Positions 17,449-26,220 of a stretch of DNA of 64,000 nucleotides are shown here, one piece after another. The stretch comes from Thermoactinomyces sp. DSM 45891 (GTDB lineage Bacteria > Bacillota > Bacilli > Thermoactinomycetales > Thermoactinomycetaceae), in assembly GCF_900119485.1 (NCBI RefSeq), contig NZ_FPJZ01000005.1, positions 1 to 64,000 of the forward strand, given 5' to 3'. The translations under genes and the position numbers were made by a program. Positions within the stretch are counted from its first letter, which is position 1; each line of letters starts with the position of its first letter. The notes under the pieces are model-generated. The model had not been told where the DNA came from. It did no database searches and saw nothing but the letters and a program-made list of their open reading frames with translations.

Positions 17449-19107
17449 TTAAATCGCTTCTGTAGCATATTTGATTTCTTGTTCAAGATGTTGCATATGA
17501 TGCTCTGTGGTCTTCTCATCCCAACTTAATTTCTCTTTCATGTATTGTAGGACAAGCTTTTTCCATTCCCTAACCCACGCTATATCAAATAATAAACTAC
17601 CTGTTCTACGAATAAAGAAGTCAGCTGGAGTGGCTACCATTTCGTATTCCATTCCGTATGCAAGCGCTCCATATACTTCCGAAGAAAGATGATATTTTTT
17701 AGCCTCTTGATCGCCTTTGTTTATGATTGCATACACTTGATCGATATTGCTACCGTAGCGGTTAGCTAGACGTGATGCTTCTTCTCTAGACAATCCTATT
17801 TGAACCCCTAGTTCTATTTTTCCTTCAATAAATGCTTTATAGCCATTAGAACCTCCTAGATCCCCGCCAGAGAGAACCATTTTCTCTGTATGGCAGTCTT
17901 TGAAGCTTCTTCCCTCTTCTTTTTCAAGCCCGGAGCCAACTAAATCAACTACTCGTTCAGCCATCTTACGATACCCAGTCAATTTTCCACCAGCAATCGT
18001 AATCAATCCTGATTCAGAGTGGAAGATCTCATCTTTTCGAGAAATCTCAGATGGAGATTTTCCTTCTTCATGAATGAGGGGCCTCACTCCTGCCCAACTT
18101 GATTCTACATCTTCTGCTGTCAAACCAACAGAAGGGAACATATGATTAGTGGCAGCAATAATGTAGTCTCGATCTTCTTTTGTCATCCTAGGATGGGTAA
18201 GATCTAAATGGAAATCAGTATCTGTTGTTCCGATATAGGTTTTACCATCACGTGGAATCGCAAAAACCATACGTTTATCATGGGTATCAAAATAAACAGC
18301 TTGACCGAGTGGGAATCTCTTTTGGTCTACAACAATGTGTACACCTTTTGTCCAATGCAGATACTTCCCTTTTTTAGAACCATCTTGTTCGCGCAATTCG
18401 TCTACCCACGGCCCTGTAGCATTTACAATCTTTTTCGCGTAAATGTCGAACTTCTTACTAGTTAATAGGTCAATCGCATTTATACCGACTAACTTACCAT
18501 TATCATAGATAAGACCTTCTGCTTTTACATAATTAAATGCTTTCGCACCATATTCAGATGCTTTTTTCATTACTTCTAACGTAAGCCTTGAATCATCAGT
18601 ACGATATTCTACATAGTATCCAGAACCCTTTAAATCCCCCTTACGAAGAAGGGGTTCTTTCTCGAGAGTTTGCTCTAGGTTTAGCATCTGACGACGCTCA
18701 TTTTTCTTTACACCTGCTAATAAATCGTAAATCCAAATCCCAATCGAGCTGGCTAACTTACCATAAGTTCCACCTTTTACGATCGGTAAAAGCATCCATT
18801 CAGGTTTGGTAACATGTGGTGCGTTTTCATACACAATCGCACGTTCTGTACCTGTCTCTGCAACAATTCCAAATTCCAATTGTTTCAGATAACGTAATCC
18901 CCCGTGAACTAGCTTTGTGGAACGGCTTGATGTTCCTGCCGCGAAATCCTGCATTTCAATTAACACTGTGTTTAATCCTCGTGATTGAGCATCCAGCGCA
19001 ATCCCGGCACCCGTAATTCCACCACCAATTACCAATAAATCGACCTTCTCTGAGGATACTTCTTGCAACTCTTTTGTACGCCCATTAACAGAAAAAACAG
19101 TACTCAC
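17449..19107 (-). CDS. glpD: Aerobic glycerol-3-phosphate dehydrogenase
   Basis: A membrane-associated FAD enzyme oxidising glycerol 3-phosphate to dihydroxyacetone phosphate and feeding electrons to the quinone pool. The N-terminal FAD motif is VIGGGITGAGIALDA, followed by TSSRSTKLVHGGLRYL and, further on, GGKLTGYRKMAE, all typical of GlpD. At 552 residues it has the usual size. GTG at 19107 is favoured as start (9 bases after GGGAGG); a TTG two codons upstream is only 3 bases from that site. It is the last gene of the glpP-F-K-D cluster and sits behind its own leader with a terminator and GlpP element. Confidence 0.93.
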   Translation of the reverse strand: MSTVFSVNGRTKELQEVSSEKVDLLVIGGGITGAGIALDAQSRGLNTVLIEMQDFAAGTSSRSTKLVHGGLRYLKQLEFGIVAETGTERAIVYENAPHVTKPEWMLLPIVKGGTYGKLASSIGIWIYDLLAGVKKNERRQMLNLEQTLEKEPLLRKGDLKGSGYYVEYRTDDSRLTLEVMKKASEYGAKAFNYVKAEGLIYDNGKLVGINAIDLLTSKKFDIYAKKIVNATGPWVDELREQDGSKKGKYLHWTKGVHIVVDQKRFPLGQAVYFDTHDKRMVFAIPRDGKTYIGTTDTDFHLDLTHPRMTKEDRDYIIAATNHMFPSVGLTAEDVESSWAGVRPLIHEEGKSPSEISRKDEIFHSESGLITIAGGKLTGYRKMAERVVDLVGSGLEKEEGRSFKDCHTEKMVLSGGDLGGSNGYKAFIEGKIELGVQIGLSREEASRLANRYGSNIDQVYAIINKGDQEAKKYHLSSEVYGALAYGMEYEMVATPADFFIRRTGSLLFDIAWVREWKKLVLQYMKEKLSWDEKTTEHHMQHLEQEIKYATEAI

Positions 19108-19119
19108 CCTCAACTACCT

Positions 19120-19200
19120 CCCTTTTTCTCAAAAAGGAAAAACCACACTACCCTAACACAAATATGTTAGGGTGATGTGGTTGATCTCCTCATCTCATCC
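19120..19200 (-). promoter_or_regulatory. glpD leader: GlpP element and antitermination hairpin
   Basis: Reading on the minus strand, the 14-mer ATGAGATGAGGAGA (19185-19198) comes first, then an 18-bp hairpin with two mismatches (19141-19158 pairing with 19165-19182), then TTTTTCCTTTTT. The same 14-mer occurs in the glpF leader. In B. subtilis GlpP binds leader RNA in the presence of glycerol 3-phosphate and lets polymerase read through the terminator ahead of glpD. The layout fits that model. Confidence 0.8.
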
Positions 19201-19230
19201 ATTTATTAACTTGTTCAATTTGTTCCGAAA

Positions 19231-20724
19231 TTATTTAAATGTACGGGTAGAGCTCACAGCTTTCACCCAACCATTATACAGCGTCTCGCGAGTCTTGTCA
19301 TCCATATCCGACTCATAGTCGCGATCCACATTCCAGTTTTCAGCAATTTCTTGCTTGTCTTTCCAGAATCCAACCGCAATCCCTGCCAGATAAGCCGCAC
19401 CTAACGCAGTTGTTTCTAGAATGACTGGTCGCTCAACTGGTACACCTAGAATATCACTTTGGAACTGCATTAAGAAGTTATTGGCAGTGGCTCCACCGTC
19501 TACACGTAGCTTCTTCAACTCAATCGAAGAATCCGCTTCCATCGATGCTAATACATCTTTGGTTTGATAGGCAAGAGACTCTAGCGTTGCTCTTACTAAA
19601 TGAGACTGATTGGTTCCTCTTGTGAGGCCGAAGATTGCACCTCTTGCATCACTATCCCAGTACGGCGTTCCAAGACCTACAAAAGCTGGTACCACATATA
19701 CACCCTCTGTAGAGTCTACTTGTGTAGCAAGTTCTTCTGTGTCGTTAGCTGACTTGATTAATTGTAATCCATCACGAAGCCATTGGATCGCAGAACCAGC
19801 AACGAAGATACTACCTTCTAATGCATATTCCACTTTCCCGTCAATGCCCCATGCGATGGTTGTTAATAAACCATGCTGAGAACGAACCGCTTGTTCCCCT
19901 GTATTCATCAGCATGAAACAACCTGTTCCGTAAGTGTTTTTCGCCATTCCTGGTTCAAAACAAGCTTGTCCGAATAGAGCAGCTTGCTGATCTCCAGCAA
20001 TCCCTGCAATCGCGATCTCTTCACCAAAGAACAAGGACTTCTCCGTCACTGTATATACTTCTGAGGAAGAATGAACCTCCGGAAGCATGGACTTCGGAAC
20101 AGTTAGGATTTCAAGTAATTCATCATCCCATTGCAAATCATAGATATTGTACATAAGTGTACGTGAAGCGTTGGTATAGTCGGTCACATGTGCCTTGCGA
20201 CCTGATAACTTCCATACCAACCAAGTATCAATCGTCCCAAATAACAAATCGCCATTTTCAGCTTTTTCTCTTGCCCCTTCTACATTGTCCAAAATCCATT
20301 TTACTTTGGTGCCAGAGAAGTAAGCGTCAATTAGCAAACCTGTTTTATTGCGGAATAACTCATTATGACCTTTTTCTTTTAGCTCTTCACAAATACCAGC
20401 TGTTTGTCTAGATTGCCATACAATCGCGTTGTAAATCGGCTCTCCTGTGTTCTTATCCCATACAACAGCTGTTTCTCTTTGGTTTGTAATTCCGATGGCA
20501 GCCACTTCATGCGCAGAAACAGGATGCTTAGCTAGGACTTCAGAGATAACGCTTTGTACAGACCCCCAGATCTCCATCGCGTCGTGCTCAACCCAACCAG
20601 CTTGCGGAAAGATTTGTGTAAACTCCTTCTGTGCAGTACCTACTATCTTACCTTGTTTATCAAATAAGATTGCTCTAGAGCTTGTCGTTCCTTGGTCAAT
20701 GGATAACACATATTTCTTTTCCAA
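19231..20724 (-). CDS. glpK: Glycerol kinase
   Basis: Phosphorylates glycerol with ATP to glycerol 3-phosphate, trapping it after entry through GlpF. The FGGY-kinase start LSIDQGTTSSRAILFDKQG and the region GWVEHDAMEIW are clear, with LRVDGGATANNFLMQFQSD near the C-terminus. The preferred start is TTG at 20724, 6 bases after GAGGTG, giving 497 residues, close to B. subtilis GlpK; the in-frame GTG at 20733 overlaps the ribosome binding site. The gene follows glpF by 55 bases with no terminator between, so the two are co-transcribed. Confidence 0.95.
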   Translation of the reverse strand: MEKKYVLSIDQGTTSSRAILFDKQGKIVGTAQKEFTQIFPQAGWVEHDAMEIWGSVQSVISEVLAKHPVSAHEVAAIGITNQRETAVVWDKNTGEPIYNAIVWQSRQTAGICEELKEKGHNELFRNKTGLLIDAYFSGTKVKWILDNVEGAREKAENGDLLFGTIDTWLVWKLSGRKAHVTDYTNASRTLMYNIYDLQWDDELLEILTVPKSMLPEVHSSSEVYTVTEKSLFFGEEIAIAGIAGDQQAALFGQACFEPGMAKNTYGTGCFMLMNTGEQAVRSQHGLLTTIAWGIDGKVEYALEGSIFVAGSAIQWLRDGLQLIKSANDTEELATQVDSTEGVYVVPAFVGLGTPYWDSDARGAIFGLTRGTNQSHLVRATLESLAYQTKDVLASMEADSSIELKKLRVDGGATANNFLMQFQSDILGVPVERPVILETTALGAAYLAGIAVGFWKDKQEIAENWNVDRDYESDMDDKTRETLYNGWVKAVSSTRTFK

Positions 20725-20779
20725 TACAAACACCTCATTTATCTGTATTTTAATAGGATAACCTAGGCGTACTTATCTA

Positions 20780-21490
20780 TTAAATAACGAAACCGTATGC
20801 AACCGCTGCCAAGATCGCTCCAACAATCGGTCCAATTACTGGGACCCATGCATATCCCCAATCAGAAGATCCTTTACCGGCAATTGGTAGAATCGCGTGA
20901 GCAATACGAGGTCCCAAATCACGCGCTGGGTTGATTGCATATCCAGTTGTTCCACCAAGCGACATACCGATCGAAACGATTAAAAATGCTACTGCCATCG
21001 TTTGTAGTCCATCAGCAAATACTAGGCCTTTTGCCCCGAATGCTAATAAAATGAAAACGAGAACAAATGTACCGATTGCTTCACTCATAAAGTTCGCAAA
21101 CGGACTCCTGATCGCAGGACCTGTAGAGAATACTGCTAATTTATCTGCAGGACTTTGTGTTTCCTTCCAATGTGGTAAGTAGTGCAACCATACAAGAACG
21201 GCTCCTAAGAAAGCCCCAATCATTTGAGCTACAATCATCGACCCCACTTTTGCCCATGCTAGCTTTCCAGCTACGGCAAAACCAATTGTTAGCGCAGGAT
21301 TTAAATAAGCTCCACTATAGTGGCCTACCATGTAAGCCGCAAGCATTACAGCAAAACCCCAACCAAATGTAATAACGATCCAGCCCGAATTCTGGGCTTT
21401 TGATTTGTTCAAAACTACCCCCGCTACTACTCCATTTCCTAAAAGGACTAGAAGCATAGTACCAATTAATTCTGCTACAAAAATAGACAT
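20780..21490 (-). CDS. glpF: Glycerol uptake facilitator (aquaglyceroporin)
   Basis: A 236-residue channel of the MIP family. Both half-membrane NPA motifs are present: NPALTIGFAVAGK in the first half and NPARDLGPRIAHAI in the second. The extra loop and Asp/Arg context after the second NPA (NPARD) mark glycerol facilitators rather than water channels. Six membrane helices are expected. The ATG has GGGAGG 7 bases upstream. It is the first gene of glpF-glpK, behind a leader that carries a GlpP element and a cre site. Confidence 0.95.
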   Translation of the reverse strand: MSIFVAELIGTMLLVLLGNGVVAGVVLNKSKAQNSGWIVITFGWGFAVMLAAYMVGHYSGAYLNPALTIGFAVAGKLAWAKVGSMIVAQMIGAFLGAVLVWLHYLPHWKETQSPADKLAVFSTGPAIRSPFANFMSEAIGTFVLVFILLAFGAKGLVFADGLQTMAVAFLIVSIGMSLGGTTGYAINPARDLGPRIAHAILPIAGKGSSDWGYAWVPVIGPIVGAILAAVAYGFVI

Positions 21491-21628
21491 TTGAGATGCC
21501 TCCCTAGTATTTGGTAGTAATGGGATGAGTGTAAAATACAGATTATTTAAACATCAGAACGAAAGAAAAAAGACTCACAACAAAACCCTTCATCCTTCTT
21601 CATCCAGAAGCAGAAGACTTTCCGTGAC

Positions 21629-21642
21629 TCTCCTCATCTCAT
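21629..21642 (-). promoter_or_regulatory. GlpP RNA element in the glpF leader
   Basis: The minus-strand 14-mer ATGAGATGAGGAGA is identical to the element upstream of glpD. It is followed towards glpF by a weakly paired region and the T-run TTTTTTCTTTC near 21565-21575, the likely terminator. Antitermination by GlpP is inferred from B. subtilis. Confidence 0.7.
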
Positions 21643-21661
21643 CACTACTACTATTAACTTG

Positions 21662-21675
21662 TGAAAACGATTTCA
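21662..21675. promoter_or_regulatory. cre site (CcpA operator) upstream of glpF
   Basis: tgaaaacgatttca fits the cre consensus TGWAANCGNTNWCA at every position. It lies just upstream of the glpF GlpP element, where CcpA would repress glycerol use when better sugars are present. Confidence 0.75.
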
Positions 21676-21719
21676 TGGACTATATTAAATGATTATGTTG
21701 CCTATGACAAGCCTTTTAT

Positions 21720-22283
21720 TTAGAATTTCATTTTCCAAAGTTTCTCACTTGACGTTGTAGCCGCAACAGCTCCTGCTTGAATCGCCTGCTTTACTTCCTC
21801 TTCTGTCCGAATCAATCCCCCAGCGAGTGCTGGTATACCTGTATGTTCTACAACTTCACGTATAATATGTGGCATAATTCCAGGTAAAACTTCAACAAAG
21901 TCGGGTTTAAACGACTCGAGCAATCGATAACTTGTATTTAGAGCATGAGCATCTAAGAGAAAAACCCGCTGAATCGCGATCAGTGATTTCTTTTTGGCCA
22001 CACTTACCACAGGAGTTCGAGTTGAAATAAGTCCCGCGGGTCGAATCGTTTGACAAAGAAACTCAGCAGCATACTCGTCACTGCGCAACCCCTGTACGAG
22101 ATCCACATGTAGCAATACTTTTTTCTTATGTTGATTTGCCAAATTCATTAATGCCTGCAATTGAGCTACATGGCTATCCAAGAGAATAATATATTCGAAA
22201 TTCGTCTTCATGAGCCTCTCAAATTGCTTAATATTCTTCGCAGCAGGCAGGATTTTTTGGTTTTTAAAGTGGTGATTCATCAT
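21720..22283 (-). CDS. glpP: Glycerol uptake operon antiterminator
   Basis: A 187-residue GlpP-family RNA-binding antiterminator that senses glycerol 3-phosphate. Family landmarks are FEYIILLDSHVAQLQALMNLA, KKVLLHVDLVQGLRSDEYAAEFL, GLISTRTPVVSVAKKKSLIAIQRVFLLDA and FVEVLPGIMPHIIREV...IPALAGGLIRTEEEV, which recall a TIM-barrel phosphate site. Two adjacent ATGs follow CGGAGGG. It lies upstream of glpF on the same strand, the B. subtilis order, and two matching leader elements in the window are its probable targets. Confidence 0.93.
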   Translation of the reverse strand: MMNHHFKNQKILPAAKNIKQFERLMKTNFEYIILLDSHVAQLQALMNLANQHKKKVLLHVDLVQGLRSDEYAAEFLCQTIRPAGLISTRTPVVSVAKKKSLIAIQRVFLLDAHALNTSYRLLESFKPDFVEVLPGIMPHIIREVVEHTGIPALAGGLIRTEEEVKQAIQAGAVAATTSSEKLWKMKF

Positions 22284-22372
22284 TTCCCTCCGAAATTTAT
22301 ATGTATATTACCAATTTCGCCTAGGTAAAAGGATAAAATACCTCATACTAATGCAAAATGGACTTCCTTTTT

Positions 22373-22387
22373 GTTTGTTTAACAAAC
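22373..22387. repeat. Inverted repeat GTTTGTT-t-AACAAAC between glpP and the kinase gene
   Basis: Seven-base perfect arms around one base, between the divergent glpP and kinase genes. With its flank it matches the sequence at 43553-43569: both fit GTTTGTNTANCAAACTAGT. It could be a binding site; no regulator can be named. Confidence 0.4.
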
Positions 22388-22554
22388 TAGTTTTAATACA
22401 TTTGTTATAAAATTACCATTCATTTTCATGTTATCATATCTATATATAGGTAAAATTAGTTGATCACATAACGATCCCTTCTAGTAAACAGAGAAGTACA
22501 TGATACTCTTTCATGATTAGATAAATAGATTTCCTGAGAGGAATAGATATATAG

Positions 22555-23958
22555 ATGGAGACAGGTCATAAATTAGACAACCGATATGAGCTGGTGGAAC
22601 AGATTGGTGGCGGTGGAATGGCCACCGTATACAAAGCGATTGATTTAGTATTAGAGCGTTTTGTTGCTGTAAAAATCTTAAATCACTCGTTGTCAGATGA
22701 TCAAGCATTTGTAAATCGCTTTGTTTTCGAGGCACGTGCTACCGCCAAGCTCTCACATCCACATGTGGTAAAGGTGTTTGATGCTGGAGTAGACTCTCAA
22801 AATTACTATATCGTAATGGAACTGGTGGAAGGGCAAACATTAAAACAATACATCTCTGAGCATCGTCCCTTAGAGGAAATGGAAGCTGTACATATTATGA
22901 AACAAATTTGCCTTGGACTTGCCCATGCCCATAATCAAGGAATCATACATAGAGATATCAAACCCCAAAACATTATCTACTCTACTGAAGATGCTACCTA
23001 TAAAGTGGCGGACTTCGGAATATCTCGTGTTATGCAAGAGACAAACTCATTTACACAGACAGGGAAAGTAGTTGGGTCTGTTCATTATATGTCACCGGAG
23101 CAAATTACCGAGCAACCAGTCAATTTTGCCACTGATCTATACTCATTGGGAGTTGTATTTTTCGAACTCCTAGCAGGGCGGCCTCCTTATCGTGCGAAAG
23201 AAATGGTTATGGTAGCACTCCAACATATTAATGACCCAGTCCCAGATCTGAAAAAATACAATGCTGCCATTTCTGATACATGCATTCAAATTATCGCTAA
23301 ATTACTCGATAAAAACCCAGACAATCGTTATCAAAGCATAGGGTATCTATTAGATGAATTAGATAGCCTATTGCCTACTGGGCATCAAAAGCTACAAACT
23401 AAGGACCTCCGCTCTTCAAAGAAACAGAAGAAACACGATCGCAAGCGATTTACATTTCTTCCTTCTCTGTTAGGAATCATCATGATTAGCATTATCGTGA
23501 TGATTGGATACTCATTGTTCTCAAACCAAGCATCAACGGCGAACAAAACAGAACAACCATCCACTAATCATCCGGTAAACACAGAAAGCCAAAAAATACC
23601 TAGGTGGAAAAAAGAAGAACCTAAGTATTTTATAAATGACGTATTCCTAAAGCACTCTATAACGGGAACGAATGGGGATTATACTGTAAAATTAAAGGTA
23701 TCTCAAAAGCTAGCTCGTCCGGCCATTTACTACAATGTGTATGTAGTTGGAAAAACTACCTCCGATATAATCATTACTCGTAAAAAGGTCCCTATTCAGT
23801 TGAAATCCAATAAAAAAGATACTGATATAACCTTTTCAGTTAATATATCCAAATCTCATATTCCTCCTGAGGGCATTTTTAAAATTGAGATTTTTTGGTT
23901 AAGTGATGAAAATGATTACCGTAGAGACCGAATCGAAAACTTGTTAGAGAAGTTTTAG
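22555..23958 (+). CDS. Membrane Ser/Thr protein kinase without PASTA repeats
   Basis: A 467-residue Hanks-type kinase. Residues ~10-270 carry GGGGMATVYKA (P-loop), VAVKIL (ATP lysine), HRDIKPQNI (catalytic loop) and DFGISRV (metal loop). A basic juxtamembrane stretch precedes one membrane helix (~residues 300-323, LPSLLGIIMISIIVMIGY). About 145 residues then lie outside the cell, with no PASTA repeat, unlike PrkC. This external part (PKYFINDVFLKHSI ... IEIFWLSDEND) looks like one beta-sandwich. The ATG has AGAGGA ~12 bases upstream. The gene stands alone, without a PrpC-type phosphatase beside it, so it is probably an accessory kinase and not the housekeeping PrkC. Confidence 0.88.
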   Translation: METGHKLDNRYELVEQIGGGGMATVYKAIDLVLERFVAVKILNHSLSDDQAFVNRFVFEARATAKLSHPHVVKVFDAGVDSQNYYIVMELVEGQTLKQYISEHRPLEEMEAVHIMKQICLGLAHAHNQGIIHRDIKPQNIIYSTEDATYKVADFGISRVMQETNSFTQTGKVVGSVHYMSPEQITEQPVNFATDLYSLGVVFFELLAGRPPYRAKEMVMVALQHINDPVPDLKKYNAAISDTCIQIIAKLLDKNPDNRYQSIGYLLDELDSLLPTGHQKLQTKDLRSSKKQKKHDRKRFTFLPSLLGIIMISIIVMIGYSLFSNQASTANKTEQPSTNHPVNTESQKIPRWKKEEPKYFINDVFLKHSITGTNGDYTVKLKVSQKLARPAIYYNVYVVGKTTSDIIITRKKVPIQLKSNKKDTDITFSVNISKSHIPPEGIFKIEIFWLSDENDYRRDRIENLLEKF

Positions 23959-23968
23959 AGTATAATAG

Positions 23969-24006
23969 AGCCAATTCTGATACATGAATTGGCTTTTGTT
24001 TTTTGG
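23969..24006 (+). terminator. Terminator after the kinase gene
   Basis: A 9-bp stem (agccaattc / gaattggct) followed by TTTGTTTTTT. It lies between the kinase gene and the convergent ung gene. Confidence 0.85.
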
Positions 24007-24013
24007 TTTCTAC

Positions 24014-24691
24014 TCATATAGTAGGGATAGACCAATCGATTGGATTCATATTGCTTTCTTGTAAAAATTGATTGATGTGAGAAAATGGCTTAGATCCAAA
24101 AAAACCTCCCCTTGCCGATAATGGGCTTGGATGAACAGACTCTAAAATCAAGTGATGATTCCTGGTGATAAACTTCTTTTTCGTCTGAGCAGGCTTTCCC
24201 CATAATACAAACACAATGGGTTGCTCCCGCTCATTACATTTTTGAATAACAGCATCCGTAAATCGTTCCCAGCCTATCTTTTTATGTGTTAGCGGTGTAC
24301 TTTCTCTCACTGTCAAAATTGTATTCAACAAAAGCACACCTTGCCGCGCCCAGGATTGTAAGCACCCGTGATTAGGGGCGGAAATACCTAGATCTGATTC
24401 GAGTTCCTTATAAATATTTTTTAATGAAGGAGGTACCTTAATTCCTGGTTGAACCGAAAAGCTTAGACCATGAGCTTGTCCCGACCCGTGATATGGATCT
24501 TGACCTAAAATAACGACTCTGGTATCAGCATACGAGGTAAACTGAAAAGCGGAAAATAAATCTTCCTGCTTAGGATATATGGTATGTGTTTTCCTTTCTT
24601 CCTCTACTCTCGAGAGCAATTGCGTGAATTCATCGTGACGTATCACATCGGCTAATACTTGATCCCAATCATTTTCAAAATATACTTCCAC
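24014..24691 (-). CDS. ung: Uracil-DNA glycosylase, family 1
   Basis: Removes uracil from DNA as the first step of base excision repair. The water-activating motif is VVILGQDPYHG, the leucine-loop motif HPSPLSARGGFFGSKPFS is complete, and VLLLNTILTVRE matches the uracil pocket. The GTG at 24691 (EVYFENDWDQVL) fits family N-termini and has GAGAGA upstream; the frame opens 11 codons earlier at an ATG without a ribosome binding site. It is convergent with the kinase gene and forms no evident operon. Confidence 0.95.
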   Translation of the reverse strand: MEVYFENDWDQVLADVIRHDEFTQLLSRVEEERKTHTIYPKQEDLFSAFQFTSYADTRVVILGQDPYHGSGQAHGLSFSVQPGIKVPPSLKNIYKELESDLGISAPNHGCLQSWARQGVLLLNTILTVRESTPLTHKKIGWERFTDAVIQKCNEREQPIVFVLWGKPAQTKKKFITRNHHLILESVHPSPLSARGGFFGSKPFSHINQFLQESNMNPIDWSIPTI

Positions 24692-24762
24692 TATGATCTC
24701 TCTTTTCTTTATGTATGTTGTCATGCATTTATAATAAATCGAACAAATGTTTCTGTAAATAG

Positions 24763-24797
24763 AGAAGCTGTATCCGATTAAAAAGGATACAGCTTCT
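24763..24797 (-). terminator. Hairpin after the carboxypeptidase gene
   Basis: A 13-bp perfect stem (agaagctgtatcc and its complement) with a 9-base loop, just past the carboxypeptidase stop on the minus strand. The T-run is weak. Confidence 0.65.
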
Positions 24798-24803
24798 TAC
24801 ATG

Positions 24804-26075
24804 TTATTTAGATGAACAAGATTTCCCAATCACAGAGTATGGACAAGCTGCTTTATCTGCTAGATAGAGTACAGCCGCTTTATTACGAGATGTTTCTCTA
24901 GCAATTGCCTCGTCAGGAGGATAAAACCCTGGGAAAGAACTTTTTGGGTACATTTCAAAAGTAAAGGCAAATATCTTATGAGCCCCATAAGCCCAGTCAG
25001 TCATTTCACCATCTGCTATATACAACTCACTCGATTGTTGCGGAGTATATCCGTTTGTACCTGCCATGGTCTTTGCCATCGTTTCAAATACATTATGATC
25101 ATCCTGCGTCATATCGCTTGGGACCTCAGCATACGTGTAACCGTATGGATACAAAATGAGCTCACTATACGTATGGAAGGTTATTAACGCTTTGATTTGT
25201 TGCTTCCCACCCACTACTCGACCGTTAATGAAGTCACGCACGGCTGCAGTCTCAGGAGCAGAGAATGCCGAGGACCCGCGATAAGTCTCACTTGATTTAG
25301 ACCCACTTGATCCTCCACAACATCCCCATTTGTACCCGTAGTTCCGATTTAAATCGGTTCCTACATAAGAACTTCCTGGGTTGGATTGGCGGTTCTTACG
25401 CCAATATCTATAGTTACCAGTAGCAACATCATACTCCCCACCATCTGGATTGACATTAAAGACAATGTAAATTTCGCGCCCATTTACGAGGTCCGTAATT
25501 TGCTTATTACTTCCATATTCCTTCGTAAATAGATCAAGTGTATACAATGCCATCTCAACGGTTAGATGCTCTCGTGCATGATGCAATGAGGTATAAAGTA
25601 CTTCTGGTTCATTCTCATCCGCTTGCACATTGTCGCTAATCTTTACCGCCCATAATTCTCTACCCTGATAAGAACGACCAATGCTAAACTTCTGCACGAT
25701 ATCTGGATAAGCGAGTGCCGCAGCATCGATTTTGGCAACCATTTCATTATAGTTGTGATAACCTGAATCCGATGACGGGAAATCCTCTGGATAAAAGTTT
25801 ATTTCTTCCTTCACAGAAAACCCTTTTTGCTTGATGCTTTTTATCTCCTGAGGAGTTCCCACTACCTTTACATAATCGGGACCTACCTCTTCAATCGCAA
25901 CACCTGTGGAAGATACAGCTGTACGCTGCTCTTTTGTTTTCACATTCGATACCTTGTAAAACCTTGTGCCTAATTCGTAAATAGTGGGGCTTTTACTTTG
26001 ACTAAACCCAAGCACCGGAAAACAAGCAACGATCAACACAACAATCGACACCAGAGAAAGCCATTTTTTATTCAT
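24804..26075 (-). CDS. Secreted zinc carboxypeptidase, carboxypeptidase T type (M14)
   Basis: A 423-residue preproenzyme. Residues 1 to about 26 are a signal peptide (MNKKWLSLVSIVVLIVACF...). A prodomain of ~75 residues follows, and the mature enzyme should begin at DFPSSDSGYHNYNEM. Zinc ligands lie in LHHAREHLT (His, Glu) and ITFHTYSELI (His); the catalytic Glu is in FTFEMYP. The mature sequence resembles T. vulgaris carboxypeptidase T closely, including the GCCGGSSGSKSSETYRG loop, so broad release of hydrophobic and basic C-terminal residues is expected. The ATG at 26075 is 8 bases after GGAGAG; the frame opens 11 codons earlier. Confidence 0.93.
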   Translation of the reverse strand: MNKKWLSLVSIVVLIVACFPVLGFSQSKSPTIYELGTRFYKVSNVKTKEQRTAVSSTGVAIEEVGPDYVKVVGTPQEIKSIKQKGFSVKEEINFYPEDFPSSDSGYHNYNEMVAKIDAAALAYPDIVQKFSIGRSYQGRELWAVKISDNVQADENEPEVLYTSLHHAREHLTVEMALYTLDLFTKEYGSNKQITDLVNGREIYIVFNVNPDGGEYDVATGNYRYWRKNRQSNPGSSYVGTDLNRNYGYKWGCCGGSSGSKSSETYRGSSAFSAPETAAVRDFINGRVVGGKQQIKALITFHTYSELILYPYGYTYAEVPSDMTQDDHNVFETMAKTMAGTNGYTPQQSSELYIADGEMTDWAYGAHKIFAFTFEMYPKSSFPGFYPPDEAIARETSRNKAAVLYLADKAACPYSVIGKSCSSK

Positions 26076-26173
26076 GCTATAAACTCTCCTCATCATTTTG
26101 ATAAACAACCTTCTTAAAAATAAAAATAATCAGATAATTAATGAAATTATTATTCTATGGGGACAGAAAAAAG

Positions 26174-26203
26174 AACAGCTCGATACAAAAGTAATCGGCT
26201 GTT
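26174..26203 (-). terminator. Terminator after aceA
   Basis: A 10-bp stem with one bulged base (aacagc-cgat) and a 9-base loop, followed on the minus strand by CTTTTTTC. Confidence 0.65.
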
Positions 26204-26220
26204 AATACAAGCTTACCTAT

